Notes: generated by a model from the sequence alone, not told the origin. 16,949 nt of DNA from Clostridia bacterium (GCA_017997315.1 JAGOFF010000025.1:1-16949), one strand, 5' to 3'; shown: positions 7,604 to 14,288, counted from the stretch's first letter. Numbers and translations: made by a program.

Positions 7604-8494
7604 ATGTCAGAACTGATGCGTGACACCGCGTTCCTCGGCAGGCCGGTGATGGCCAAGGGGAAAGTCCGCGAGATGTACGATCTCGGCGATTCGCTGCTGA
7701 TGATCGTTACCGACCGCATATCCGCGTTCGACGTCGTATTCGACGAACTGATCCCGGACAAGGGAACCGTCCTCAACGGGATTTCCGCCTTCTGGTTCGG
7801 CAAGACCGCGGACATCGTCCCGAACCACGTGATCTCCACGGACCCGAAGGAGTATCCGGATGGATTGTCCGCATATGCGGACCGGCTGGCCGGCCGGTCG
7901 ATGTGGGTGCGGAAAGCCGTGATGCAGCCGGCGGAATGCATCGTGCGCGGCTACCTCGAGGGTTCCGCGCTCAAGGAATACCGGCAGCACGGCACGGTGG
8001 GGGGGATGCGTATGCCGGCGGGGCTCCGGCAGGCCGACAAGCTCCCGGAACCGCTGTTCACCCCCTCGACCAAGTCGGCCGACGGGCACGACATGAATAT
8101 CACGTTCGCGCAGCTGTGCGACCTCGTCGGGGACCGGATGGCGACCGAGCTGCGTGCGAAAAGCCTCGCCCTCTATGCCTTTGCCTCGTCGTTCGCCGAG
8201 GCGCGCGGCATCATCCTCGCGGACAGCAAATTTGAGTTCGGAATGCTCGACGGGACCCTCTCGATCGCGGATGAGCTGTTCACCCCGGACTCCTCGCGGT
8301 TCTGGGACCTGGCGGACTACAAGCCCGGACGGGCGCAGAAGAGCTTTGACAAACAGTACCTGCGCGAGTATCTCGAGACGCTCGACTGGGACAAGACCTA
8401 TCCCGCGCCGGCCCTTCCGGCCGAGGTGATCGAAAAGACCGCGCAGAAATACCGGGACGCATACGAACGACTCACCGGAGGGACGCTTGGATGA
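7604..8494 (+). CDS. purC: SAICAR synthase (phosphoribosylaminoimidazole-succinocarboxamide synthase)
   Basis: It ligates aspartate to CAIR with ATP to give SAICAR in de novo purine synthesis. The 296-residue product is the longer form of the family; many bacterial PurC proteins are about 235-240 residues. Seen: GKVREMY (19-25), the nucleotide-binding VTDRISAFDVVFDELIPDKG (35-54), RGYLEGSALKEY (115-126), SKFEFG (208-213) followed by DELFTPDSSRFW, and SFDKQYLREYL (247-257). The ATG at 7604 is set by GGAGG at 7593-7597, 6 nt upstream. The gene follows hisB by 24 bp and ends in an ATGA overlap with hisH, so it is a structural part of the histidine operon. This is unusual: it is the only purine gene here. 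HisF releases AICAR, which lies just downstream of PurC and PurB in the purine pathway, so co-control of both AICAR sources is a plausible reason. Confidence 0.94.
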   Translation: MSELMRDTAFLGRPVMAKGKVREMYDLGDSLLMIVTDRISAFDVVFDELIPDKGTVLNGISAFWFGKTADIVPNHVISTDPKEYPDGLSAYADRLAGRSMWVRKAVMQPAECIVRGYLEGSALKEYRQHGTVGGMRMPAGLRQADKLPEPLFTPSTKSADGHDMNITFAQLCDLVGDRMATELRAKSLALYAFASSFAEARGIILADSKFEFGMLDGTLSIADELFTPDSSRFWDLADYKPGRAQKSFDKQYLREYLETLDWDKTYPAPALPAEVIEKTAQKYRDAYERLTGGTLG

Positions 8495-9117
8495 TCGCCA
8501 TCCTGGACTACGGGATGGGAAACCTCGGGAGCGTCCGTAAAGCGCTGGCATGGCTTGGCACGGACTGCGCCGTCCTCTCCGACCCGGATGCGGCAGGCGC
8601 CGCGGACGCCATCGTACTCCCCGGCGTCGGGGCGATGGGTCTTGCCATGGCGAACATGCGCGGGCGCGGGCTGGACCGGGTCGTACGCGACGCCGTATCG
8701 GGCGGCAAGCCGTTTCTCGGGATCTGCCTCGGCATGCAGATGCTGTTCGAGTACAGCGAGGAGGACGGAGCCGAGGGACTCGGCATCCTGCGCGGACGGG
8801 TCCGGCGCCTTCCCCCCGCCGCGGGGATCAAGATCCCGCACATGGGCTGGAACCGGATCTCGCTGCGCGGACGCGAAGCCCGGGAGGGAGCGGAGTCGCT
8901 GCTCCGTGAAGGGGAAAGCGTCTACTTCGTCCATTCGTACTACGTCGATCCGGAGGACCCGGACGTCATATCCTCGGTGACGGACCACGGCATCCCGTTT
9001 ACGGCTTCGGTCACATCCGGTCCGATCGACGCTTTTCAGTTCCATCCCGAAAAGAGCGGCGACCGCGGAATCGACATCCTGCGCCGCTGGCTCCGGCGCA
9101 TGGGGGACGTGCGATGA
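8491..9117 (+). CDS. hisH: Imidazole glycerol phosphate synthase, glutaminase subunit
   Basis: A class I glutamine amidotransferase that supplies ammonia to HisF through the HisHF complex. The 208-residue protein has the full catalytic triad: nucleophile Cys79 in LGICLGMQMLFEYSEE, and His185 with Glu187 in FQFHPEKSG. The oxyanion-region motif PGVGAMG (44-50) is also present. The start overlaps the purC stop and the end overlaps the hisA start, both as ATGA. Its partner HisF is encoded two genes downstream, as is common. Confidence 0.97.
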   Translation: MIAILDYGMGNLGSVRKALAWLGTDCAVLSDPDAAGAADAIVLPGVGAMGLAMANMRGRGLDRVVRDAVSGGKPFLGICLGMQMLFEYSEEDGAEGLGILRGRVRRLPPAAGIKIPHMGWNRISLRGREAREGAESLLREGESVYFVHSYYVDPEDPDVISSVTDHGIPFTASVTSGPIDAFQFHPEKSGDRGIDILRRWLRRMGDVR

Positions 9118-9842
9118 TCATCTATCCTGCGATCGATCTGCTCGGCGGCCGCTGCGTGCGCCTTCGCCAGGGCGATTATGAAGACGCCACCCGCTACTCG
9201 GACGATCCGCTGGCGGTGGCGGCGGGATTCCGCGAGGCAGGCGCGGAGTGGATCCACATCGTGGATCTGGACGCCGCGCGTACCGGCCTGCCGGTGAACC
9301 GTCCGGTCATCCTCCGGATCGCCGCGCAGACCGGGCTTCACATCCAGACAGGCGGTGGCATCCGGTCCATGGAATCGGTCGAAGCGCTGCTGGCTGCGGG
9401 GTTGTCCCGGCTTGTGCTCGGAACCGCGGCGGTGCGCGACCCCGCATTCGCCCGAGCCGCGCTGGCGGCATACCCCGACCGGATCGCCATCGGCATCGAC
9501 GCGCGCGACGGCGAGGCCGGCGTGGACGGATGGACGCGCGGCGGCGGCGTGGATGCGGTCGTGCTAGCGCTCCGGATGCGGGATCTGGGCGCGCGGACAC
9601 TGGTGTATACCGATATCTCCCGCGACGGCATGCTGGGCGGCGCGGCACTGGAGAGCACGCGTGAAATGGTGGAACGGACCGGCATTGCGGTCATCGCGTC
9701 CGGCGGGATCGGGAGCTTGCGGGACATCGAGGACGTCCGGGCGACCGGCGCCGCGGGCGTCATTGTCGGCAAGGCGATCTACGAAGGAAAGGTGGATCTG
9801 GGAGCATGCTTGAGAAACGGATCATCCCCTGCCTCGATGTAA
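9114..9842 (+). CDS. hisA: ProFAR isomerase (phosphoribosylformimino-AICAR-phosphate isomerase)
   Basis: It opens the sugar of ProFAR to give PRFAR, the substrate of HisF, on a (beta/alpha)8 barrel. The 242-residue product has the two catalytic aspartates Asp8 (YPAIDLLGG) and Asp129 (IGIDARDG), and the phosphate-binding half-barrel repeats QTGGGIRSMESVE and IASGGIGSLRDIE. The end is odd: the last 12 codons run through the hisF start region, giving a 37 bp overlap in another frame and a tail of LRNGSSPASM that looks like read-through past an ancestral stop. Length is otherwise normal. It overlaps hisH by ATGA at the start. Distinguished from HisF by Asp8/Asp129 spacing and an N-terminus typical of HisA. 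Confidence 0.96.
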   Translation: MIIYPAIDLLGGRCVRLRQGDYEDATRYSDDPLAVAAGFREAGAEWIHIVDLDAARTGLPVNRPVILRIAAQTGLHIQTGGGIRSMESVEALLAAGLSRLVLGTAAVRDPAFARAALAAYPDRIAIGIDARDGEAGVDGWTRGGGVDAVVLALRMRDLGARTLVYTDISRDGMLGGAALESTREMVERTGIAVIASGGIGSLRDIEDVRATGAAGVIVGKAIYEGKVDLGACLRNGSSPASM

Positions 9843-10591
9843 AGGACGGACGCGTCGTCAAGGGCGTCAACTTCGTCTCCCTCCGGGACGCGGGCGATCC
9901 CGTGGAGGCCGCCAAGGCATACAACCGGTCCGGCGCGGACGAGCTGGTCTTTCTGGACATCAGCGCGACGCTTGAAGCCCGAAGCACCGTAATCGACATG
10001 GTCCGGCGGGTCGCGGAGCAGGTATTCATCCCGTTCACGGTCGGTGGCGGCATCCGTACCGTCGAGGACATCCGGGCGATCCTGCAGGCAGGCGCGGACA
10101 AAATTTCGCTCAACTCCGCCGCGGTTGCGGATCCGGGTCTGGTCACCCGGGCCGCCGAAGCGTTCGGCAGCCAATGCATCGTCGTCGCCATCGATGTGCG
10201 CCGCGGCCCGGCAGGCGGCTGCGAGGTGGTCGTTGCGGGCGGAACCCGGCCGACCGGGCTCGAGGCGGTCGCCTGGGCGCGCGAAGCGGAGCGGCTTGGC
10301 GCGGGTGAGATCCTGCTCACCAGCATGGATCGGGACGGGACGCGAAGCGGGTACGACAATGCCATCACCCGGCAGGTCGCGGACGCGGTCGGGATTCCGG
10401 TGATCGCCTCCGGCGGGGCCGGAAGCATGGAGGATTTCCGCGACGGAATCGTCGCGGGCGGTGCGGACGCGGTACTCGCCGCCAGTCTGTTCCATTTCGG
10501 GGAGATCGACATCATGGACCTCAAACGATATCTGGCGGATCGGGGAATTCCGGTACGCATGCCGGCGGCCGGCGGGGAGGCGGGAACATGA
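9806..10591 (+). CDS. hisF: Imidazole glycerol phosphate synthase, cyclase subunit
   Basis: It uses ammonia from HisH to convert PRFAR to imidazole-glycerol phosphate and AICAR. The 261-residue barrel begins MLEKRIIPCLDVKDGRVVKG and has the catalytic pair at the canonical positions Asp11 and Asp130 (VVAIDVRRG). Phosphate sites are FTVGGGIRTVEDI (about 77-89) and IASGGAGSMEDF. The start lies inside the end of hisA; the best upstream purine stretch is AAAGGTGG (9788-9795), about 10 nt away. It ends in an ATGA overlap with hisI. The AICAR product returns to purine synthesis, which is relevant to purC in the same operon. Confidence 0.97.
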   Translation: MLEKRIIPCLDVKDGRVVKGVNFVSLRDAGDPVEAAKAYNRSGADELVFLDISATLEARSTVIDMVRRVAEQVFIPFTVGGGIRTVEDIRAILQAGADKISLNSAAVADPGLVTRAAEAFGSQCIVVAIDVRRGPAGGCEVVVAGGTRPTGLEAVAWAREAERLGAGEILLTSMDRDGTRSGYDNAITRQVADAVGIPVIASGGAGSMEDFRDGIVAGGADAVLAASLFHFGEIDIMDLKRYLADRGIPVRMPAAGGEAGT

Positions 10592-10992
10592 GCGCAGGGT
10601 TCGGACCGGAAGCGTTTGCAGACGGATTTGACGAGGCGGCCCGGATCCGGATCTGGGATGCGCTAAAAAAGGATGCATCCGGGCTGGTCGTCGCGGTCAC
10701 CCTGGACAGTGCGGACGGTTCTCCGCTGATGCAGGCGTTCATGGACCGGGAAGCGTTTCTCAAGACCCTTGAAACCGGGCGCATGCACTACCGCAGCCGC
10801 AGCCGCAACTGCCTGTGGCTCAAGGGGGAAACCTCGGGTCATTACCAGCATGTCGTGTCCGCGCAGGTCGACTGCGATGCGGATTCCATCGTGTTCCGTG
10901 TGATCCAGGACGGCCCGGCCTGCCACACCGGGAACCGGTCCTGCTTCTACCGTGACCTGTCCGAACTGTCCCGGCCGGGAAGGCATCGCTGA
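10588..10992 (+). CDS. hisI: Phosphoribosyl-AMP cyclohydrolase
   Basis: It hydrolyses the adenine ring of phosphoribosyl-AMP, the third pathway step, and needs zinc and magnesium. The 134-residue product carries the family signatures SRNCLWLKGETSGHYQHV (about 72-89), the metal-binding DCDADSI, and GPACHTGNRSCFYR with the conserved cysteines. It is the stand-alone enzyme; the HisE pyrophosphohydrolase, often fused to HisI, is a separate gene here. The first 16 or so residues are an extension not needed for the fold. The start overlaps hisF (ATGA). After its stop comes a 46 bp gap, the largest inside the operon, holding a TATAAT and a strong SD. Confidence 0.95.
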   Translation: MSAGFGPEAFADGFDEAARIRIWDALKKDASGLVVAVTLDSADGSPLMQAFMDREAFLKTLETGRMHYRSRSRNCLWLKGETSGHYQHVVSAQVDCDADSIVFRVIQDGPACHTGNRSCFYRDLSELSRPGRHR

Positions 10993-11017
10993 CGCCGCGG
11001 AGCGAAACGGTTATAAT
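10989..11017 (+). promoter_or_regulatory. Candidate internal promoter before hisE
   Basis: CTGACG (10989-10994, 4 of 6 consensus bases) and a perfect TATAAT (11012-11017) are 17 bp apart, straddling the hisI stop. Transcription would begin near 11024 and leave a very short leader that still includes the SD. Confidence 0.35.
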
Positions 11018-11038
11018 GAAGAAAAGAGGAGGTGTACC

Positions 11039-11326
11039 ATGAGCAGAATAGGTGAGATCATGGACGAAGTCTATGCCGTCATCGTCGACCGGAAAGCTCA
11101 TCCAAAGGAAGGCTCCTACACCAACTACCTGTTCGGCAAGGGGCTGGACAAGATGTGCAAGAAAATCGGCGAAGAAGCCTCCGAGGTCATCATCGCCGCA
11201 AAGAACGACTCCCGAAGCGAACTGGTCTACGAGATCAGCGACCTGATCTATCACATCGAAGTCGTCATGGTGAATCAGGGCATCACGCTGGACGAGATCC
11301 ACGACGAGCTGCGCAACCGACGCTGA
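11039..11326 (+). CDS. hisE: Phosphoribosyl-ATP pyrophosphohydrolase
   Basis: It removes pyrophosphate from phosphoribosyl-ATP, the second pathway step. The 95-residue all-helical MazG-fold protein shows GSYTNYLFGKGLDKMCKKIG (25-44), then EEASEVIIAAKN (45-56) and ELVYEISDLIYHIEVVM (about 60-76), with the acidic residues EExxE and ExxDL that bind magnesium in this family. The start is fixed by AGGAGG (11027-11032), 6 nt before ATG 11039; the frame is open further upstream, but that is a shadow of hisI. Unlike the other pathway genes it is not overlapped, and it has the best SD in the operon and a possible promoter of its own. Last gene of the operon. Confidence 0.96.
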   Translation: MSRIGEIMDEVYAVIVDRKAHPKEGSYTNYLFGKGLDKMCKKIGEEASEVIIAAKNDSRSELVYEISDLIYHIEVVMVNQGITLDEIHDELRNRR

Positions 11327-11363
11327 AACAACTCTTCCGGCTTAGCGCCAAAGGCGTTTCAGC
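11322..11363 (+). other. Stem-loop at the end of hisE, weak terminator or 3' stabiliser
   Basis: GCTGAAAC (11322-11329, covering the hisE stop) pairs with GTTTCAGC (11356-11363) around 26 bases that contain a small GGC/GCC stem. No T-tract follows, so an intrinsic terminator is not supported; the element may protect the mRNA 3' end. No better terminator is visible before the tRNA gene. Confidence 0.35.
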
Positions 11364-11400
11364 CATTTCATGACACATCGGGAAAACCCGAAAATCCGGC

Positions 11401-11429
11401 TTGCATGACGGTTCAGCGGGTGTTATAAT
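11401..11429 (+). promoter_or_regulatory. Promoter of the tRNA-Gln gene
   Basis: TTGCAT (11401-11406) and a perfect TATAAT (11424-11429) are separated by the ideal 17 bp. The predicted start near 11436 lies about 8 nt before the mature tRNA. Confidence 0.8.
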
Positions 11430-11443
11430 TTCACTCACTGCGG

Positions 11444-11517
11444 TGCCGGATTGTGTAATGGTAGCACTACTGACTCTGGATCAGTCTGTGAGGGTTCGAA
11501 TCCTTCTCCGGCAGCCA
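11444..11517 (+). tRNA. tRNA-Gln (anticodon CUG), CCA encoded
   Basis: The 74-base gene folds as a cloverleaf. The acceptor TGCCGGA (11444-11450) pairs with TCCGGCA (11507-11513); the discriminator is G and CCA is encoded at 11515-11517. The D stem is GTGT/GCAC. The anticodon stem is ACTGA/TCAGT with loop CTCTGGA, so the anticodon is CTG, reading CAG codons. The T stem is GAGGG/CCTTC with loop TTCGAAT. Glutamine identity agrees with the weak first acceptor pair region and the G discriminator. It is monocistronic, with a promoter before it and a terminator after it. Confidence 0.97.
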
Positions 11518-11521
11518 AGCT

Positions 11522-11570
11522 AGAACGCCGATGTTGATACGATGAGTGTCAGCGTCGGCGTTCTTCTATT
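11522..11570 (+). terminator. Long-hairpin intrinsic terminator of the tRNA gene
   Basis: AGAACGCCGA (11522-11531) pairs perfectly with TCGGCGTTCT (11555-11564). The stem then continues without a break through 9 more pairs, including G-U wobbles, to a GATGA loop (11541-11545), giving 19 continuous pairs. The T-rich tail TCTATTT follows. It starts only 5 nt after the encoded CCA. Confidence 0.88.
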
Positions 11571-11663
11571 TCCCAACATGTCCAGACGGAAATACCTGAC
11601 AGATTTCCCGGCCTCCCTGCCTGCGCTTGGCGGACCCGATTCCAGGCTTCTCCTTCCTGGTTC

Positions 11664-11691
11664 TTGGTAATCCCTGTATCGGTGGTATCCT
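11664..11691 (+). promoter_or_regulatory. Candidate promoter of the kinase gene leader
   Basis: TTGGTA (11664-11669) and TATCCT (11686-11691) are 16 bp apart, and TG at 11683-11684 makes an extended -10. Transcription would begin near 11698, just ahead of the structured leader. In the stretch 11571-11663 I see nothing but a small CCAGG/CCTGG inverted repeat. Confidence 0.4.
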
Positions 11692-11706
11692 TGTCGGGAA
11701 AGGCAG

Positions 11707-11839
11707 GTGAGTCGCAATCATGATGATCGTTCGTATGATGAAAAACGGAAGCGATGCGGCTCACTCTGAAGGCACATAAGCTCGGCACTTATGCTTTCTG
11801 ACGGCTGTAAATCGGCGCTTCTGTTGATCAGGAGTGCCG
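11707..11839 (+). promoter_or_regulatory. Candidate transcription attenuator leader RNA
   Basis: Four elements occur in order. A 10-bp stem joins GTGAGTCGCA (11707-11716) to TGCGGCTCAC (11755-11764). A hairpin pairs CATAAG (11775-11780) with CTTATG (11788-11793). CGGCACT (11783-11789) is an exact complement of AGTGCCG (11833-11839), which is also the 3' arm of the terminator at 11813-11850. Pairing 11783-11789 with 11833-11839 therefore excludes the terminator and would act as an antiterminator; the CATAAG hairpin hides part of it. The structures are mutually exclusive, as expected of an attenuator. The ligand or trigger is unknown; the leader peptide at 11720-11779 suggests ribosome position. 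Confidence 0.5.
11720..11779 (+). CDS. Candidate 19-residue leader peptide of the attenuator
   Basis: ATG 11720 to TAA 11777-11779 encodes MMIVRMMKNGSDAAHSEGT. A purine-rich AGGTGAG (11705-11711) lies 8 nt upstream and overlaps the 5' arm of the first leader stem, so folding could block initiation. Four of 19 residues are Met. The stop codon is inside the CATAAG hairpin and 3 nt before the antiterminator segment 11783-11789. A ribosome finishing the peptide would cover that segment and favour termination, whereas one stalled earlier would leave it free. The size and position match leader peptides of drug-inducible attenuators, but such a short frame could arise by chance. Confidence 0.35.
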   Translation: MMIVRMMKNGSDAAHSEGT

Positions 11840-11850
11840 TTGTTTATTTT
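11813..11850 (+). terminator. Intrinsic terminator in the leader of the kinase gene
   Basis: CGGCGCTTCTG (11813-11823) pairs with CAGGAGTGCCG (11829-11839) over 11 pairs, including G-U, around a TTGAT loop. TTGTTTATTTT (11840-11850) follows. It lies just upstream of the preferred kinase start at 11873 with nothing coded before it except the leader, which is why a regulatory role is proposed. Confidence 0.75.
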
Positions 11851-11872
11851 GATGACAGAAAGGGAACAGGCT

Positions 11873-12862
11873 GTGCTGAAACTGAAGTATTTGTTTGAAA
11901 ACTACGGATTGGCGAAGAAGGCTCTGGAAAACTGGGAGCATGATACTGACGATCTGAAGGAGATGCTGTCCCGGTTCCGGATCTCATCCAACGCAATCTA
12001 CCCTTTTCGCCGGAGCGGTGAAGTCTGCTTTTTGCGGTTGGCGCCGGTGGAGGAGAAACGGAAGAACAATGTTCTCGGGGAACTGGAATTTGTCAGTTGG
12101 CTTCGTGCGAACGGTTATCCCGCGCTTGAGCCCGTATGCGCGGACAGCGGAGAGCTCTGTCTGCAGCTTGACACCGAGTGGGGAGAGTACTACGCCACAG
12201 TGTTCCACGCGGTTCCGGGAGCCGCGCTGGAAGCGGTCGAGCTTTCGCCGGATGTGCTGTTTGCCTACGGGAAGACGCTGGGCCGGCTGCACGCGCTTTC
12301 CCGTGCCTATGTGCCGCAGATCCGGAAATGGAATCACCTCGACGCCCTGGATTGGACGGCGGAGACGCTCGCCGCATACAGTGCCTCCGAATGCATGATC
12401 GAGGAAGCGGCCGCGCTGCGGGAAGCGCTCGCTGCGTTGCCGGTGGATACTGACAGCTACGGATTGGTCCACTATGACTTTGAGCCGGACAACGTGTTTT
12501 ATGACAGAGATTCCGGCTGCTGTGCCGTCATTGACTTCGACGACGGCATGTATCACTGGTATGCACTGGATGTGGAGCAGGCTCTGGACTCTTTGAGCGA
12601 ACAGCTGGACGAAGGAGCCATGTGTGCGGCGGCACAGGACTTCTGCCGGGGTTACCGCTCGGAGAGAGAGCTGCCCGATGATACGGACGCCATTCGTCCC
12701 CTCATGCGCCGTTTTGTCGACCTGTTCGGCTATGCGCGCGTTCTGCGCTGTGTTGCAGAGCGCTTTGAGAATGAGCCGGAATGGATGGCCGGTCTGCGTC
12801 GGCATCTGGACCAGATCCTCCGTGCGAGAGAACAAAAGGTGACGGGAAGGATCGAGTCCTAA
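11873..12862 (+). CDS. Aminoglycoside phosphotransferase (APH)-fold kinase, substrate unknown
   Basis: The 329-residue protein belongs to the APH/choline kinase superfamily. The catalytic loop is HYDFEPDN (200-207), with Asp202 as base and Asn207 as metal ligand; the DFG-like metal site is VIDFDDG (219-225). An N-lobe with FLRLAP (53-58) and a Glu-rich helix precedes them. Family knowledge: members phosphorylate aminoglycosides, macrolides, homoserine, choline or sugars, so resistance cannot be concluded. GTG 11873 is chosen because AAAGGG (11859-11864) lies 8 nt upstream; ATG 11852 and GTG 11834 are in frame, but the first has no SD and the second lies within the terminator stem. Codon use is less GC-biased than in the histidine operon, consistent with transfer. 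The attenuator-like leader suggests induced expression. Confidence 0.88.
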   Translation: MLKLKYLFENYGLAKKALENWEHDTDDLKEMLSRFRISSNAIYPFRRSGEVCFLRLAPVEEKRKNNVLGELEFVSWLRANGYPALEPVCADSGELCLQLDTEWGEYYATVFHAVPGAALEAVELSPDVLFAYGKTLGRLHALSRAYVPQIRKWNHLDALDWTAETLAAYSASECMIEEAAALREALAALPVDTDSYGLVHYDFEPDNVFYDRDSGCCAVIDFDDGMYHWYALDVEQALDSLSEQLDEGAMCAAAQDFCRGYRSERELPDDTDAIRPLMRRFVDLFGYARVLRCVAERFENEPEWMAGLRRHLDQILRAREQKVTGRIES

Positions 12863-12872
12863 GCGGGCGTGA

Positions 12873-12894
12873 ACCGCTGATGCGGTCCTCTTTT
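12873..12894 (+). terminator. Weak terminator after the kinase gene
   Basis: ACCGC (12873-12877) pairs with GCGGT (12882-12886) around TGAT, followed by CCTCTTTT. The stem is short; the stronger hairpin at 12923-12961 backs it up. Confidence 0.4.
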
Positions 12895-12922
12895 ATGTCA
12901 GGGCAGGATATTGTAATGTTTT

Positions 12923-12961
12923 GAAGAAACCCCGTGGACATCGAGCCCGCGGGGTTTCTTC
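12923..12961. terminator. Bidirectional terminator between convergent genes
   Basis: GAAGAAACCCCGTGG (12923-12937) pairs with CCGCGGGGTTTCTTC (12947-12961) over 15 pairs with one G-U and a 9-base loop. The A- and T-rich ends of the stem let it serve both the kinase gene and the transporter gene that runs towards it. Confidence 0.8.
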
Positions 12962-13020
12962 ATGTGCATTCATCCCGTACCGGGAGAGATTGCGGCGGTG
13001 GATCCGTCCTGCAGCCTGCT

Positions 13021-14193
13021 CTACCGGAGGTTTTCTTCATAGGCCGTCAGTCGGTATGTTTTTCCTGTCATGTACAGCATCAGCACAACGAAAACGACGA
13101 GATAGACAGGAAGGATCTTGAAGCTGATCCATCTCCCGAGGAAGCCGAACAGTGGAGGCATGAATGTCGTGCCGGCATAGGCGCTTGCCATCTGTATCCC
13201 GATGATCGCACCGGAGTTTTCCGTGCCGAAATTGGCCGGTGTGGAGTGGATGATGCAGGGATAGATGGGAGCGCAGCCAAGCCCGATCACGATAAACCCG
13301 ACCAGAGAAAGGAATTCGAGATCGACCGGTACAAGCAGGCAGGCAATTCCTGACAATAGGATATACGAGCCCAGCCGGATCATTTTCCGGTCTCCCAGCC
13401 GATCCATCAGGAAACCGCCCAGGAACCTTCCTGCCGTCAACCCGATGAAGAACAGGGAGGCGAAGGCGGCGGCCCTTTCCGCCGACGTTCCTTTGACTTC
13501 AACAAGATAGGTGCTTGCCCAGCCCATCGCAGTCGCTTCGGCGGAACAGTAAGCGAAAAAACCGAGAAGTAGGGAGGGAACCCCCTTGATCTTCAAAGCG
13601 TCCGCAAGCCCCAGACTCTTGGTTTTGCTCTCGCTCACGGTTCTGCTGCGGTTCACTTTCCACAGAGGCAAGGTGACAAGCAGGACAAGCCCTATGCAGA
13701 TTTGAACGATGGCGATCAGACGATATCCTTTATTCCAGGTAGAGGTTGTCAACGCATAACTCATGACAAAGGGGCTGATCACCGTTCCGACACCCCAGAA
13801 GCAATGCAGCCAGCTCATGTGCCTGGAGGAATAATGGATGGCAATGTAGTTGTTCAGCGCCGCGTCGATCGCGCCCGCTCCGAGACCATAGGGAACCGCG
13901 AACAAAATCAACATATAGAACTTTGTGGAAAAGGAAAAACCAAGCAAAGCGACAGCGGTGAGGAATACGCTGACAACCGTTACAATCTGCGTGCCGAGCT
14001 TTCTTGTCAGCTTGTAGGACATCAGGCTGGATACGATCGTCCCACCGGAAATCACCATGGTAACGATTCCCATGTAGGGGAGCGGGACATCCAGCACAAG
14101 ATGCATGGCCGGCCATCCGGATCCGAGCAACGAGTCGGGGAGCCCCAAACTGATAAACGCGATATAGATGACGACAAGTAGAAGTGAGTACAT
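13021..14193 (-). CDS. Major facilitator superfamily transporter
   Basis: The 390-residue product is almost entirely hydrophobic helices, consistent with 12 membrane spans and a basic central loop (WKVNRSRTVSESKTKSLG, about 200-217) between two six-helix halves. Seen: a cytoplasmic loop 2-3 with SYKLTRKLGTQ, and a conserved-looking stretch GLGAGAIDAALNNYIAIHYS followed by HMSWLHCFWGVG, as in fucose-permease-like and related MFS proteins; the second half has DRLGDRKMIRLG. The substrate cannot be told; sugar uptake and drug efflux are both possible. ATG 14193 is chosen because GGGAG (14202-14206 on the plus strand) lies 8 nt upstream; ATG 14199 is only 2 nt from it. It converges on the kinase gene and shares its less GC-rich composition. 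Confidence 0.9.
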   Translation of the reverse strand: MYSLLLVVIYIAFISLGLPDSLLGSGWPAMHLVLDVPLPYMGIVTMVISGGTIVSSLMSYKLTRKLGTQIVTVVSVFLTAVALLGFSFSTKFYMLILFAVPYGLGAGAIDAALNNYIAIHYSSRHMSWLHCFWGVGTVISPFVMSYALTTSTWNKGYRLIAIVQICIGLVLLVTLPLWKVNRSRTVSESKTKSLGLADALKIKGVPSLLLGFFAYCSAEATAMGWASTYLVEVKGTSAERAAAFASLFFIGLTAGRFLGGFLMDRLGDRKMIRLGSYILLSGIACLLVPVDLEFLSLVGFIVIGLGCAPIYPCIIHSTPANFGTENSGAIIGIQMASAYAGTTFMPPLFGFLGRWISFKILPVYLVVFVVLMLYMTGKTYRLTAYEENLR

Positions 14194-14258
14194 TCCCATA
14201 TCTCCCGATATCGATTTTGGCTGTTTCTATACAGCGTAATAAACAAAAGATAACTTTA

Positions 14259-14288
14259 AATATAATTGCAAACTGCAGGTCTTGTCCA
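14259..14288 (-). promoter_or_regulatory. Promoter of the MFS transporter gene
   Basis: On the minus strand, TGGACA (14283-14288) and TATATT (14259-14264) are 18 bp apart, each with 5 of 6 consensus bases. The surrounding sequence is AT-rich. The leader would be about 58 nt. Confidence 0.6.

Noticed and set aside
11678..11695. T-box-like GGTGGTATCC string
   Set aside because: It resembles the T-box AGGGTGGTACCGCG core only in part, lies more than 110 nt before the terminator, and there is no stem I region or aminoacyl-related gene.
11549..11788. Small minus-strand genes after tRNA-Gln
   Set aside because: No SD, low-complexity products, and one reads through the tRNA terminator.
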